DNA of 64,000 nt from positions 4,214,001 to 4,278,000 of the forward strand of contig NZ_CP127407.1 in the NCBI RefSeq assembly GCF_030291075.1, written 5' to 3'. The notes under the pieces are model-generated. The model saw only the letters and a program-made list of their open reading frames with translations, made no database searches and was not told the DNA's origin. Origin of the DNA: Stenotrophomonas sp. 57 (GTDB lineage Bacteria > Pseudomonadota > Gammaproteobacteria > Xanthomonadales > Xanthomonadaceae). The position numbers were made by a program, and so were the translations under genes. Positions 45,854 through 55,775 of this stretch are shown here, piece by piece (the stretch's first letter is position 1; every line of letters starts with the position of its first letter).

Positions 45854-47632
45854 ATGCATAGCGGTGGTCTGGAACTGGCCCTGGTGCTGCTGCTGGCGGC
45901 GGTCATCGCCGTGCCGGTGTTCAAGAAATTCGGCTTCGGCGCGGTACTGGGCTATCTGGCGGCCGGCGTGGTGCTGGGCCCGGACGGGCTGGGATTCGTG
46001 CAGGACGCCGACCGCATCCTCGGCGCCGCCGAGATCGGCGTGGTGATGCTGCTGTTCGTGATTGGCCTGGAGCTGTCGCCGGCACGCCTGAAGGTGATGC
46101 GGCGCTCGGTGTTCGGCGCCGGTGCGGCGCAGGTGGCGCTGTCCGGGCTGGTGCTGGGCGGCCTGCTGCTGCTCGACCACTTCCAGTGGAAGAGCGCGCT
46201 GGTGGTGGGCGTGGCGCTGGCACTGTCGTCCACGGCGGTCGGCCTGCAGCTGCTGTCCGAGCACAAGGCGATCAACAGTGACCACGGCCGGTTGGGCTTT
46301 GCCATCCTGCTGTTCCAGGACCTGATCGCGATTCCACTGCTGGCGGCCATTCCGCTGCTGGGCGGGGTGAAGAACGAGACCCTGCGCCTCGAGGATGCAA
46401 TGGTGGCGCTGGGCGCTCTGGCGCTGGTCATCCTGTGCGGGCGACCGGTGCTGCGCAAGGTGTTCAGCATCATCGCGCGCACCCGCAGCCCGGAAGTGTT
46501 CACCGCCACAGCACTGCTGGTGGTACTCGGCACCGCCTGGTTCATGCAGGAGGCCGGCCTCAGCCCCAGCCTGGGTGCGTTCCTGGCCGGTGTGCTGCTG
46601 TCGGATTCGGAGTTCCGGCACGAACTGGAAGCGCAGATCGAGCCGTTCAAGGGCCTGCTGCTGGGCCTGTTCTTCATCGCGGTGGGCATGGGCATCGACC
46701 TGGATCGCATTGCCGCCGAACCGTGGCTGATCGCGGCCGGCGTGGCGATCCTGCTGGTGGTCAAGTTCGGCCTGCTGTACGTGATCGGTCGCATTGCCCG
46801 GCTCAGTTCGCGGCAGTCGCTTCTGCTGGGCAGCGTGCTGTGGCTGGGCGGCGAATTCGCCTTCGTGGTGTTCAACGAAGCACAGCGCGCGCACCTGCTG
46901 GGTAACGCCAACCACGACCGGCTGGTGGCGATCGTCGGCCTGTCGATGGCGATCACGCCGCTGCTGATGATCGCGCTGCTGAAACTGCTCGGTCAGGAGA
47001 AAGCCGCTCCACGCGAGCCGGCCAACGCCGACAAGGTGGCACCGGACAACCGGCCGAAGGTACTGATCGCCGGCATGGGCCGCTTCGGCCAGGTGATTGC
47101 GCGCCTGCTGACCGCGCAGAAGGTGCCGTTCGTGGCGCTGGAGGCGAACCCGGATACCGTGGCCGACCTGCGCCGCTTCGGCAACCAGCTCTACTACGGC
47201 GACCCGACCCGGCCGGAGATGCTGCGCGCGGCCGGCGGCGAGCACATCGATGTGTTCGTGATCACCGTGGACGACCCGGAAACCAACCTGCGCGCGGTGC
47301 GCATGGTGCGCCGGCTGTACCCGGACGCGACGGTGCTGGCGCGTGCGCGCAACCGCCAGCATGCGTGGCGGTTGATGGACATGTCGGCCGAGCCGTTCCG
47401 GGAAGTGTTCGGCACCAGCCTGGAGATGAGCGGGCGCGTGCTGACTGCACTGGGCGTGGCGCCGAGCGTGGCCGAACGCCACGTGCAGCGTTTCCGCGAG
47501 CATGATGAGCAGCTGCTGCGCGACCAGTACCTGGTGTACGACGACGAGGCGGCGGTGATCCAGACCTCGCGTGATGCACGCAACGACCTGATGCACCTGT
47601 TCGAGGCCGACGCGGAAAGCGACGACACGTAG
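45854..47632 (+). CDS. Kef-type cation:proton antiporter with TrkA-N domain
   Basis: The 592-residue CPA2 antiporter has about 12 membrane helices (5-385), with the LLFVIGLELSP and LLFQDLIAIPLLA marks of the family. A Rossmann-type RCK/TrkA-N domain follows (about 415-535, VLIAGMGRFGQVIARLL). KefB/KefC export K+ and acidify the cytosol during electrophile stress, gated by glutathione adducts; the RCK glutathione pocket here is plausible but unproved. No ancillary KefF/KefG gene is adjacent. The TAG stop is part of a SMAG head. Confidence 0.94.
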   Translation: MHSGGLELALVLLLAAVIAVPVFKKFGFGAVLGYLAAGVVLGPDGLGFVQDADRILGAAEIGVVMLLFVIGLELSPARLKVMRRSVFGAGAAQVALSGLVLGGLLLLDHFQWKSALVVGVALALSSTAVGLQLLSEHKAINSDHGRLGFAILLFQDLIAIPLLAAIPLLGGVKNETLRLEDAMVALGALALVILCGRPVLRKVFSIIARTRSPEVFTATALLVVLGTAWFMQEAGLSPSLGAFLAGVLLSDSEFRHELEAQIEPFKGLLLGLFFIAVGMGIDLDRIAAEPWLIAAGVAILLVVKFGLLYVIGRIARLSSRQSLLLGSVLWLGGEFAFVVFNEAQRAHLLGNANHDRLVAIVGLSMAITPLLMIALLKLLGQEKAAPREPANADKVAPDNRPKVLIAGMGRFGQVIARLLTAQKVPFVALEANPDTVADLRRFGNQLYYGDPTRPEMLRAAGGEHIDVFVITVDDPETNLRAVRMVRRLYPDATVLARARNRQHAWRLMDMSAEPFREVFGTSLEMSGRVLTALGVAPSVAERHVQRFREHDEQLLRDQYLVYDDEAAVIQTSRDARNDLMHLFEADAESDDT

Positions 47633-47661
47633 GCGTGCCGACCCACGGTCGGCACCCACCG
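47629..47661 (+). repeat. SMAG-like repeat supplying the antiporter stop codon
   Basis: GTAGGC, then GTGCCGACC-CAC-GGTCGGCAC and CCACC. The TAG of the head terminates the antiporter gene. The palindrome separates it from the convergent ankyrin gene. Confidence 0.7.
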
Positions 47662-47717
47662 TGGGCAGCATCGGCCCCACCCGATCGATGGCGGCCGGCA
47701 CTACCCTCTTCCAGAAA

Positions 47718-50700
47718 TCAGCCGTTGTCGCGCAGGAACCGCGCCATCGACGAGACACCCGGCACGCGCGGTTCGAACTCGCCGGCCACGTCGATGAAGC
47801 CGCGCATCACCGCGATCTCGCGTGGGCTGCGGTTGAGGCTGTCGCGCACTTCCGGATCGGCACCGGCCCGCAGCAGGCGCTGCACCAGCAGGGGCAAGCC
47901 ATGCAACGCGGCCAGGTGCAGCGGGCCGAAGCCGCGCGGATCACGCACGTCCAGGCTGACGTCTTCGTCCAGCAGGCGTTCCACCGCGGCCATCACCACC
48001 TGCTCGTCGCAGGCGGTGCCCGGCTCGGCGCGTGCGCCCAGCAGCAGCAGCAGCGGCGTGACCGAACCAGCGGCGGCCTGGTCCGGTTCGGCACCGGCCA
48101 GCAACAGGGTGTCGAGCAGGGCCAGCAGGCGCGAACGGTCGCGGGCACTGAAGCCATACAGCGTGGCACAGTGCAGTGGGCCCAACTGCTGCGCGTCACC
48201 GGCGTGCACGTCGGCACCGGCGGTAAGCAGGCGCGCGACGATATCCGGCAGGCCCAGCGCCGAGGCCAGCATCAGCACGGTCACGCCGCCTGGCAGGCGG
48301 TGTTCCAGCTTGGCGCCGGCGTCGAGCAGGGCCGAGACGATATCCACCTGGCGCATGCTGACCGCCGCCGACAGCGGCGTAGCCCCACTGGCCGCCGCGT
48401 GCTGCGGATCAGCGCCGCGCGCCAGCAGCAGGTCGGTCACCGCCAGATGGCCACCACCGGCGGCGCGCAGCAGCGCGGTGCAGCCCTGCGCATCGACCGC
48501 ATCAACGGCGAAGCCCAGATCGATCAGGCGGCGCACTGCATCGACGTCACCGGCCATTGCAGCGGCCGGCAGATCGGCCTCGCGCAGGGTGCGGCGCGGC
48601 AACGGCCACACCCGCCAGTCCAGCCAGTCGGCCAGGTCGCGGCGGCCAATCGACAGCGCCACGCCCAGCGGCGTCTGGCCATCGGCGGCACGGGCTTCCG
48701 GCGAGGCACCGTGCTGCACCAGCAGCTTCAGCGCGGCTTCGCGGGCCAATGCGGTGGCCAGGTGCAATGCGGTCATGCCGTGGCTGTCACGCGCTTCGCG
48801 ATCAACACCGGCCTTCAGCAGGGCCTGCTGCAGGCGCAGCCAGCCCAGGCGCACCGCCAGCGACAGCGGCGGATCGCCGGCCGGCGAAGCTGCGAACGGA
48901 TCAGCGCCACGTTCCAGCAGTTCCAGCGCCAGCTGTTCCAGGCCACGGGCGGCCTGATCATGTTGCGCGCAGGCAGCGAGGAAGCGCGCAAGGCCACCCC
49001 GACCCGCTGGCGACAAGCCACGCTGCAACATCACCTGCAGCGCCGGCACCGCATCAACGCCGCGCGACAGCAGGGCGAACATCGGCGTGTCCGAGCAGGC
49101 GTCACGCACGTAGGGATCGGCACCGTGGGCCAGCAGCCAATCAACCGCGCGCGGCTCCAGCGCCAGCTCCGGGTCGAGCAGCAGGCCGCCCAGTTCTTCC
49201 GGCTGGCACAGCTTGGCCAGCGCGGCCATGCCTTCGGTATTGCCGAAGCCCAGCGCTTCGCGCAGCAGGGTCAGCGGCGGGCGGTCCGGCAGCAGGCCGC
49301 TGGCACTGGCGGTTTCGCCACGCTCGGCCAGGCCGTCACTGACCGCCGCCGGCAACGGGTAGGACGGGTCCAGCAGCGCAACGATCGCCCAGCGACCTGC
49401 TTCGGCGGCATAGTCCACCGCGCGACGGCCGGCCGGATCGGTGGCATCGGCAGCGATGCCCAGTTCCACCAGGCGCTTGATCAGCAACGGTGAGACATCG
49501 TCGGCCATCGCCGCCAACTGCACCGCGTTGCGACCCTCGCCGTCCACGGCAACCAGGTCCGGCTTGTGCGGCAGCAGGTGTTCGACCACCGCTGCGCGAC
49601 CGGCACGCGCGGCTTCCAGCCACGGCGTGCGACCGAGCGCATCGCGCGCTTCCAGATTGGCGCCGGCGGCGAGCAGCACGCCGATGATTTCCACATGTCC
49701 GGCCAGCGCCGCCTCATGCAGCGCGCTGCGGCGCTGGCGATCACGCGCGTCGGCGCGCGCCTTGTGCTTGAGCAGCAGCTGCACGCCCGCCGGATCGTCA
49801 TCTTCGGTGGCGGCGGCGGCCAGCAGCACCGGGGTACCCTCGGCCGGTTCGCTGCGCGCACCGCGTTCCAGCAGGAAGCGGGCCAGGCGCCAGTTGCCCA
49901 CCTGGCAGGCTACCGCCAGCGGCGACCAGCCATCGCGGTTCAGCGCGTCGACTTCGGCGGCGGCATCACGCAGCAGCGCGGCCACACCCGGGTCGGAACT
50001 GCGCGCGGCATGGTGCAGCGGCGTATTGCCATCGCTGTCGGTAGCACGCGAATCGGCACCGTTGGCGAGCAGGGTCATCACCGCTTCCGGGCGGCCATGC
50101 CAGCTGTCACGCGTGGCGGCCAGCAACGGCGTCATGCCGCGGTGCGGCGCGTTCACGTCAACGCCGCGGGCGATCAGTTCGCGCAGCAGGCGCAGGTCCG
50201 GCAGCACCGCGGCCAGCACCGCCAGGCTGCGCTGGTCACGCCAGTTCGGGTCGGGCAACGCATACGGATCGGCACCAGCCTGCAGCAGCTGCAGACCGCG
50301 GTCGATGCGACCCTGGCGGGCGGCTTCATACAGTGCCGGAGTCAGTTCCTGTGGCGCCATCGCCTCCAACGGCGCGGTTTCGGCCGCCGCGGCAAACAGC
50401 GGTTCGTGGTCGTTGCTGGTCGTGGCCAGCGGGCTGCTACGCAGCGAGACCAGCGGCGCAGGCGCGACCCGCTGCAACAGCAGGTGCAGTACCGGCGACA
50501 GCACCAGCACCGCAAGCACGGCCGGCCAGCGCGCACTTTCCGGCAGCAGGCCCGGCCAGGCCGGCAGCACCACCAGCGCCGCCAGCGCGACCACCAGCGC
50601 GGCCACAGCGAGGCCACGCCAGGCGGTCAGGTCACGCCCGGCCAGCGCGTGCCAATGCTGGGCCAGGCTGCCATCGAGGCGTTCAACGTCGTTCCACAAC

Positions 50701-51056
50701 GGCCAGGTGCGCCAAGCGGCGAGCAGGCCGGCACTGACCAGCACGCTCAGGCCCAGCACCGCCGCCAGGCTGCCACTGTCACGCAGCGCGGCCAGCGGCC
50801 AGGCCAGCAGCAGCGCCAACAGCAGCGGCGCGGCGGCCCACAGTGCCAGCAGTGCCGGCAGGTCCTGGCGGGCGACCACCTTCAGCGGCAGCAGCGCGCG
50901 GCTGCGGCGCCACCACGACACCCCCAGCGCGAACGCTGGCTGCGCCAGGGCAGCAAGGATGGCGCCCGGAACACCGCCCACGGCGGCGCCCAGCGCCAGT
51001 ACAGCGCCCACGGCAAAGGCGATCGACAGGGCCCGCGGACGGGAGGCGTCAGTCAT
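47718..51056 (-). CDS. Large membrane-anchored ankyrin-repeat protein
   Basis: The 1112-residue protein starts at ATG 51056. About five or six membrane helices lie in residues 8-185. The rest (about 225-1105) is an array of more than twenty ankyrin repeats with clear GxTPLHxA-type units ([41 protein letters not shown]), some diverged (about 560-760). No enzyme domain is seen. It should present a long cytosolic or periplasmic binding surface at the inner membrane. Its start overlaps the ycgL-like gene by eight bases. Ankyrin proteins of this size are uncommon in free-living bacteria; partners are unknown. Confidence 0.93.
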   Translation of the reverse strand: MTDASRPRALSIAFAVGAVLALGAAVGGVPGAILAALAQPAFALGVSWWRRSRALLPLKVVARQDLPALLALWAAAPLLLALLLAWPLAALRDSGSLAAVLGLSVLVSAGLLAAWRTWPLWNDVERLDGSLAQHWHALAGRDLTAWRGLAVAALVVALAALVVLPAWPGLLPESARWPAVLAVLVLSPVLHLLLQRVAPAPLVSLRSSPLATTSNDHEPLFAAAAETAPLEAMAPQELTPALYEAARQGRIDRGLQLLQAGADPYALPDPNWRDQRSLAVLAAVLPDLRLLRELIARGVDVNAPHRGMTPLLAATRDSWHGRPEAVMTLLANGADSRATDSDGNTPLHHAARSSDPGVAALLRDAAAEVDALNRDGWSPLAVACQVGNWRLARFLLERGARSEPAEGTPVLLAAAATEDDDPAGVQLLLKHKARADARDRQRRSALHEAALAGHVEIIGVLLAAGANLEARDALGRTPWLEAARAGRAAVVEHLLPHKPDLVAVDGEGRNAVQLAAMADDVSPLLIKRLVELGIAADATDPAGRRAVDYAAEAGRWAIVALLDPSYPLPAAVSDGLAERGETASASGLLPDRPPLTLLREALGFGNTEGMAALAKLCQPEELGGLLLDPELALEPRAVDWLLAHGADPYVRDACSDTPMFALLSRGVDAVPALQVMLQRGLSPAGRGGLARFLAACAQHDQAARGLEQLALELLERGADPFAASPAGDPPLSLAVRLGWLRLQQALLKAGVDREARDSHGMTALHLATALAREAALKLLVQHGASPEARAADGQTPLGVALSIGRRDLADWLDWRVWPLPRRTLREADLPAAAMAGDVDAVRRLIDLGFAVDAVDAQGCTALLRAAGGGHLAVTDLLLARGADPQHAAASGATPLSAAVSMRQVDIVSALLDAGAKLEHRLPGGVTVLMLASALGLPDIVARLLTAGADVHAGDAQQLGPLHCATLYGFSARDRSRLLALLDTLLLAGAEPDQAAAGSVTPLLLLLGARAEPGTACDEQVVMAAVERLLDEDVSLDVRDPRGFGPLHLAALHGLPLLVQRLLRAGADPEVRDSLNRSPREIAVMRGFIDVAGEFEPRVPGVSSMARFLRDNG

Positions 51057-51309
51057 AGTGGCGCGGCATCAGGCTGGCCACCGACGGCGGCACCTGCAGG
51101 TAGAACCCGCGCTCGTTCATTTCACTGCGAACTTTGTCCGGGTCGGCCTGGGCCAGGCGGCGCTGGGCATCCAGGGCCACGTCCAGGACGAAAGTGAGCG
51201 TCCCCAGCGATTTGAGCAGCGGCGCAGGCAGCGCGCTGAAATCTTCGCGTCGGGGAACGTAGACGTAAGTGTCCGGCTTGAGTTGGCTTTTATAGACGTA
51301 GGCGTGCAT
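51049..51309 (-). CDS. YcgL-domain protein
   Basis: The 86-residue cytosolic protein begins [18 protein letters not shown], the YcgL family N-terminus, and has the PAPLLKSLG and [12 protein letters not shown] segments. The function of YcgL is unknown. It overlaps the ankyrin gene start by eight bases, so the two are translated together. Confidence 0.9.
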   Translation of the reverse strand: MHAYVYKSQLKPDTYVYVPRREDFSALPAPLLKSLGTLTFVLDVALDAQRRLAQADPDKVRSEMNERGFYLQVPPSVASLMPRHYD

Positions 51310-51473
51310 GTCCGCGGGACGATAACCCGGGAAGAGCCATGATTGTGTCGGAAAGCCGACACCGGGGAAAGCCGTCGGCCGACGATGACGGCGTGATCGG
51401 CGGCGTTTCAGCGGCGAGGTTCAGCAATGTGGCGGCGGCGTTCAGCCTCGCGCACGCTCTGCCGGCGGCAAGG

Positions 51474-52712
51474 TCAACTGCGCCAGCGGCGGAACAGCAG
51501 GGACGTGTTGATGCCACCGAACGCGAAGTTGTTGCTCATCACGTACTCGGCCTGGAGTTCGCGGCCCTGGCCGGTGATGAAGTCCAGCTGCCCGCAGCGC
51601 GGATCCACCTCCACCAGGTTCAGGGTCGGGGCAAACCAGCCGGCACGCATCATCTCGATGCTCACCCAGGCTTCGAATGCTCCGCAGGCGCCCAGCATAT
51701 GGCCGACGTAGCTCTTCAGCGAGCTGATCGGCATCCGCGGGCCGAACACCTGCGCCGTGGCCTGGGTTTCGGCGATGTCGCCGTGATCGGTCGCGGTCCC
51801 ATGCGCGTTGACGTAGTCGATCTGCGCCGCGTCCAGTCCGGCGTCTTCCAGCGCCAAACGCATGGCTTGGGCCATGGTGCCGGCACTGGGCTGGGTGACA
51901 TGCTGGCCGTCACTGTTGGTGCCGTAACCCACCACCTCGGCAAGGATCGTTGCGCCACGGGCCTGTGCGTGGCCCATTTCCTCCAGGATCAGGGTGCAGG
52001 CCCCCTCACCCAGCACCAGTCCATCACGGCCAGCATCGAAGGGACGTGGCGTCGACTGCGGTGCGTCATTCCGCACGCTGGTCGCGAACAGGGTGTCGAA
52101 CACGGCGGCGGCGGCGGCGTCCAGCTGCTCGGCGCCACCGGCCACCATCACCGTCTGCTTGCCACTGCGGATCGCCTCGTACGCCGCGCCAATACCCTGG
52201 CTGCCGGACGTACAGGCACTGGATGTGGTGTAGATGCGCCCGGACAGACCGAAGAACACGCCGATGTTGACCGGCGCAGTGTGGCTCATCATCTTCAGGT
52301 AGGTGGTGGCGCTGATGCCTTCGGTGGTGAACTCGTTGAGCATGCGGCCAAGTTCGCCGATGGCCTCATGGCTGCCGGAGGACGAGCCATAGGCCACCCC
52401 GGTGCGGCCGCTGCGCAGCACCGGATGGTCATGCAGCCCCGCTTCGTGCAGGGCGATCTCGGTGGCACGCACCGACATGATCGCCACCTTGCCCATCGAA
52501 CGGGTGCTTTTGCGGTTGTAGGTCGGCGGCAGCTCGAACGGCTGCGCCGGTGCGGCCAGCTTGGTGTTCAGCCCGGCGTAGACATCCCACTCGGGCATCA
52601 CGCGCACGGCGTTGCGGCCGCTGCGCAGGTGCGAATGGATGGTCGGCCAATCGTGGCCAAGGGGACTGATGGCCGCTGCACCGGTCACCACCACGCGGTG
52701 ATCGGCGGTCAT
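51474..52712 (-). CDS. Aryl polyene 3-ketoacyl-ACP synthase (ApeR-like)
   Basis: The 412-residue FabF-type ketosynthase has a complete Cys-His-His triad: Cys167 (TTSSACTSGSQG), His304 (NAHGTATDHGD) and His338 (SYVGHMLGACG). It should condense malonyl-ACP onto the growing aryl polyene chain. It is the last gene of the pigment cluster and starts one base inside the ketoreductase stop (TGATG). After the gene the sequence GTCGG-CCGAC and CGTCGGCCGACG hairpins at 51350-51385 may end the operon. In E. coli-type clusters the equivalent gene also closes the operon. Confidence 0.92.
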   Translation of the reverse strand: MTADHRVVVTGAAAISPLGHDWPTIHSHLRSGRNAVRVMPEWDVYAGLNTKLAAPAQPFELPPTYNRKSTRSMGKVAIMSVRATEIALHEAGLHDHPVLRSGRTGVAYGSSSGSHEAIGELGRMLNEFTTEGISATTYLKMMSHTAPVNIGVFFGLSGRIYTTSSACTSGSQGIGAAYEAIRSGKQTVMVAGGAEQLDAAAAAVFDTLFATSVRNDAPQSTPRPFDAGRDGLVLGEGACTLILEEMGHAQARGATILAEVVGYGTNSDGQHVTQPSAGTMAQAMRLALEDAGLDAAQIDYVNAHGTATDHGDIAETQATAQVFGPRMPISSLKSYVGHMLGACGAFEAWVSIEMMRAGWFAPTLNLVEVDPRCGQLDFITGQGRELQAEYVMSNNFAFGGINTSLLFRRWRS

Positions 52713-53443
52713 CAGAGCATGCCTCCGTTCACCGAAATCACCTGGCGGGTGATGTAGCCGGCAGGCTCGGACAGCAGGAAGGACACCGTCGCCGCTACTT
52801 CTTCCGGACGACCGACGCGGCCGGCAGGAATCAGTTTCAGCGCGTGCTCCACCACTTCATCGTTGAGCATCTCCGTCTCGATCAGGCCCGGCGCCACGCA
52901 GTTGACCGTGATCTGGCGGCTGGCCAGTTCCAGTGCCAGGGCCTTGGTCGCCCCGATGATGCCGGCCTTGGCTGCGCTGTAGTTCACCTGGCCACGGTTG
53001 CCGGCGATACCGGACACCGATGACAGGGTGACGATGCGGCCAGGCTTGCGCCGCCGCACCATCGGCATGATCAACGGATGCAGCACGTTGTAGAAGCCAT
53101 CCAGATTGGTGTGGATGACCTGGTCCCAATCCTCCGGCGACAACGCCGGGAACGCACCGTCGCGGGCGATACCCGCGTTGCAGACCACGCCGTAGCAGGC
53201 CCCGTGCGCATCCACGTCGGCTTCCAGCGCGGCCCGCGCGGCCTCACGGTCAGATACGTCGAAGGTGAGCACGCGTGCCTGCCTGCCCAGCGCCTGGATC
53301 TCGGCAACCACCGCCTGGGCTTCCTCCACGCGGCTGCGGCAATGCACCACCACGTCGAATCCATCCCGCGCAACGCGCAGCGCGATGGCGCGGCCGATCC
53401 CCCGGCTGGCACCCGTCACCAGCACGCATCGATTCCCAGTCAT
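52712..53443 (-). CDS. Aryl polyene 3-ketoacyl-ACP reductase (FabG-like, ApeQ)
   Basis: The 243-residue SDR starts at ATG 53443, with a four-base ATGA overlap to the dehydratase stop. It has the cofactor loop TGASRGIG (10-17), the NAG motif at 89-91, catalytic Ser142, Tyr155 and Lys159, and the FabG C-terminus ISVNGGML. It should reduce the 3-keto group during polyene extension, using NADPH. Confidence 0.93.
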   Translation of the reverse strand: MTGNRCVLVTGASRGIGRAIALRVARDGFDVVVHCRSRVEEAQAVVAEIQALGRQARVLTFDVSDREAARAALEADVDAHGACYGVVCNAGIARDGAFPALSPEDWDQVIHTNLDGFYNVLHPLIMPMVRRRKPGRIVTLSSVSGIAGNRGQVNYSAAKAGIIGATKALALELASRQITVNCVAPGLIETEMLNDEVVEHALKLIPAGRVGRPEEVAATVSFLLSEPAGYITRQVISVNGGML

Positions 53444-53895
53444 GCCTTTCCACTCTCCAGATAAGCCTTCGCGTCGGTCGGTTCGTACACCGACACGTTG
53501 GCAATCGCCCACTCTTCTTCGCCCGCCAGGATGCGGCAGGCGAACATCCCCAGCCCATTGTCGCCCAGCAGCTCGCGACGCGCCTGCACGCGCAGGCGGG
53601 TTCCGCTCGGGAAACCACTGCGCAGGCTGCTGTAGCGCCGACTGCCAAGCAGGAAGCCCAGCTGCGGCCCCGCGCCAGCCGCGCGCGCGCGACACCCCGA
53701 CCAGGCCGCAATGGCCTGCGCCATGTACTCGATGCCGATCCAGGCCGGCATTTCACCGTTCTCGATGAACAGACCCGCCCCGGGCACCACCAGTTCGGCC
53801 TCGATGCTGTCCTGGTCCCAGTGCAGCACCCGTTGCAACAGGCACATCTCCTGGCGATGCGGCACCACGTCTTCAATTGCGTAGAGAGGGTTCAT
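53440..53895 (-). CDS. Hotdog-fold 3-hydroxyacyl-ACP dehydratase (ApeP-like)
   Basis: The 151-residue protein starts at ATG 53895. A much longer open frame on this strand exists but is out of frame with the upstream KS and is rejected. The segment VVPHRQEMCLLQRVLHWD corresponds to the FabZ active-site His region, and MPAWIGIEYMAQAIAAWSGC to the central helix with Glu as catalytic acid. It should remove water to form the trans double bonds of the polyene. It overlaps both neighbours by four bases. Confidence 0.9.
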   Translation of the reverse strand: MNPLYAIEDVVPHRQEMCLLQRVLHWDQDSIEAELVVPGAGLFIENGEMPAWIGIEYMAQAIAAWSGCRARAAGAGPQLGFLLGSRRYSSLRSGFPSGTRLRVQARRELLGDNGLGMFACRILAGEEEWAIANVSVYEPTDAKAYLESGKA

Positions 53896-55076
53896 CGACG
53901 CTCCAGTGCCAGCACGGCATTGCTGCCGCCAAAGGCAAACGAGCTGCTCAGGATCCGCTGCAGCGGCTGCTCCAGCCGTGTACCCGGCGCCACCAGTGCC
54001 AGTTCCGGCAGTGCCTCGTCCACCGCGCCGTCCCACCAGTGCGGTGGGAGCTGCTGCAGTGGATTCTCGGCCAGCAGGATCCAGCACAATGCCGCCTCGA
54101 TCGCGCCCGAGGCGCCAAGCGCGTGCCCGGTGATCGGCTTGGTCGAACTGGCCGGAACACCGGTGCCGAGCACCGCCGAAACCGCCAGGCTTTCCATGGC
54201 ATCGTTGTGGCTGGTCGCGGTGCCATGCAGATTCACGTAGTCGACATCCGCGGCCGACCAGCCCGCCCGCTGCAGCGCCTGCTGCAGGGCGTCGATGGCG
54301 CCCTGGGCGTGCGGGTCGGGTGCGGACATGTGGTGGGCGTCGGAGGATTCCCCCCATCCCGCCAGCGCCACCGGGCCGGTGTCGCGGGTGAGCAGGAACA
54401 ACGCCGCGCCTTCCCCGATATTGATGCCGGACCGATGCTGCGAGAACGGATTGCAGCGCAGGTCGGACACCGACTCGAGCGCACTGAAACCGGCCACGGT
54501 GAAGCGGCAAAGCGAATCCGCGCCGCCGGCGATCACTGCGTCGACCACCCCGGCGCGCAGCAGGCGCGCCGCCGACATCAGTGCCTTGGCACTGGATGAA
54601 CACGCCGTGGACAAGGTCCATGCCGGGCCCTGCGCACCGCTGCGCAGACGCACGAACTGCGCGGCGGTGCCCATTTCCTGCTGCGCGTAATCGTAATCCG
54701 CCGGCCAACGCCCCTCCGTGGCATGGGTGCACATGGCCCGTTCGCCTTCGCCAATACCCGATGTACTGGTTCCCAGCACCACGGCCACGCGCTCGGCGCC
54801 ATAACGGGCGATCGCCGCGCCCACTGCAGGCGCGATCTGCGCCAGTGCGACCGCCAGCAGCGCGTTGTTGCGACCGCGCAGGCCCAGCGGCAGTTCCTCC
54901 AGCGACGGCAACGGCGTGCACACTTCGCCCAGCGCCAGGGTGCGCCCCGGCAACAGGCTGTCGTTGTTGCGGAGCCCGCCTGGCACCTCGGCGAACATCG
55001 TCTCCGCAACCGCCGCGCGGCCATCACCCAGCGCGCAGACGATGCCCAGATCATTGAGGAAGACGGCCGTGTCCAT
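53892..55076 (-). CDS. Aryl polyene 3-ketoacyl-ACP synthase (ApeO-like)
   Basis: The 394-residue ketosynthase has Cys159 (TLSTACSSSAKA), His284 (NLHGTATSHND) and His318 (ITGHALGASGA), so it is also an active-type KS and not a chain-length factor with a lost Cys. The start is ATG 55076 or 55079; both touch the lipoprotein stop. Two different KS proteins are normal in aryl polyene clusters and may work as a pair or at different chain stages. Confidence 0.9.
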   Translation of the reverse strand: MDTAVFLNDLGIVCALGDGRAAVAETMFAEVPGGLRNNDSLLPGRTLALGEVCTPLPSLEELPLGLRGRNNALLAVALAQIAPAVGAAIARYGAERVAVVLGTSTSGIGEGERAMCTHATEGRWPADYDYAQQEMGTAAQFVRLRSGAQGPAWTLSTACSSSAKALMSAARLLRAGVVDAVIAGGADSLCRFTVAGFSALESVSDLRCNPFSQHRSGINIGEGAALFLLTRDTGPVALAGWGESSDAHHMSAPDPHAQGAIDALQQALQRAGWSAADVDYVNLHGTATSHNDAMESLAVSAVLGTGVPASSTKPITGHALGASGAIEAALCWILLAENPLQQLPPHWWDGAVDEALPELALVAPGTRLEQPLQRILSSSFAFGGSNAVLALERR

Positions 55077-55633
55077 CATTCCTGTCCCGCCATATCGATC
55101 GATTCGATGCGCAGCGCGTAGCCTTCCGCACGATTGTCCAGCTGCAGGCTGCCATCCTCCAGGCGCTGCAGCTGCAGCCACGCCACGCCCGCACGCGACA
55201 AGGTGCGCAGGTGCCCGTCGTCAGCCACCTGCCAATCGGCCGGCAGCACGGCAGCGATCGCGGCCGTCGGCCACAACGCGAACTGCAGGTCATCCAGCAC
55301 CCGCTCCGCCCGGACCTGGGGCGGCAGCCACGACGCACGCTGCTGGGTCAGCTGTTGACCATCCCAGCGCAGGCGTACGCCGGTCTGGCCCATGGCCTGC
55401 ACCGCCAGTTGCACCTGCTGCGCATCGGCTTCCAGCAGGGCGTCGAGATCACGTTCGTGGCGCCCGAAGCGAAAATGCAGCTGCTGCTGCAGCGCCACGG
55501 GCGCCGGCAGGCTGGAAGGGGCCAGGCGCAGCGGCGGCAGCTCCACCTGCGGTCTCGACATGCGCCCAGCGCAGGCGGACAGCAGCACGCACAGCAGCAG
55601 AGCCGCAGTGCGGCGCACGATCAGCGCTGGCAC
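55076..55633 (-). CDS. DUF3261 lipoprotein (ApeN-like)
   Basis: The 185-residue lipoprotein starts at a GTG at 55633, with GGAGG four bases upstream; the frame is open further but codes for Pro/His-rich non-signal sequence. The lipobox is LSAC (about Cys21). DUF3261 lipoproteins sit in nearly every aryl polyene cluster beside the MMPL exporter and LolA-like gene and are thought to help lodge the pigment in the outer membrane. A 20-codon ORF (from ATG 55683) overlaps the start and could couple translation. Confidence 0.85.
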   Translation of the reverse strand: MPALIVRRTAALLLCVLLSACAGRMSRPQVELPPLRLAPSSLPAPVALQQQLHFRFGRHERDLDALLEADAQQVQLAVQAMGQTGVRLRWDGQQLTQQRASWLPPQVRAERVLDDLQFALWPTAAIAAVLPADWQVADDGHLRTLSRAGVAWLQLQRLEDGSLQLDNRAEGYALRIESIDMAGQE

Positions 55634-55775
55634 GTGGCCTCCGGCACACGTACGGGGCAACCGCTGTGGATGGAATGGTTCATGTGACGCCCTGCCGGCT
55701 ACGGGGTGAGGGGGTAGATGATGTTCTGGAACCGGTTGCCACGCCAGCGGCGTGGATGCCTGCGCGCGCTGCGAT

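Noticed and set aside
44138..47758. 1206-codon ORF on the minus strand extending mgtE
   Set aside because: The upstream 750 codons are antisense to the antiporter gene and Gln/His/Arg-rich, a typical shadow frame at high GC.
47635..51342. Long plus-strand ORFs across the ankyrin gene
   Set aside because: They are Arg/Gln/Ser-rich mirror frames of the repeat array; the minus strand has clear ankyrin units.
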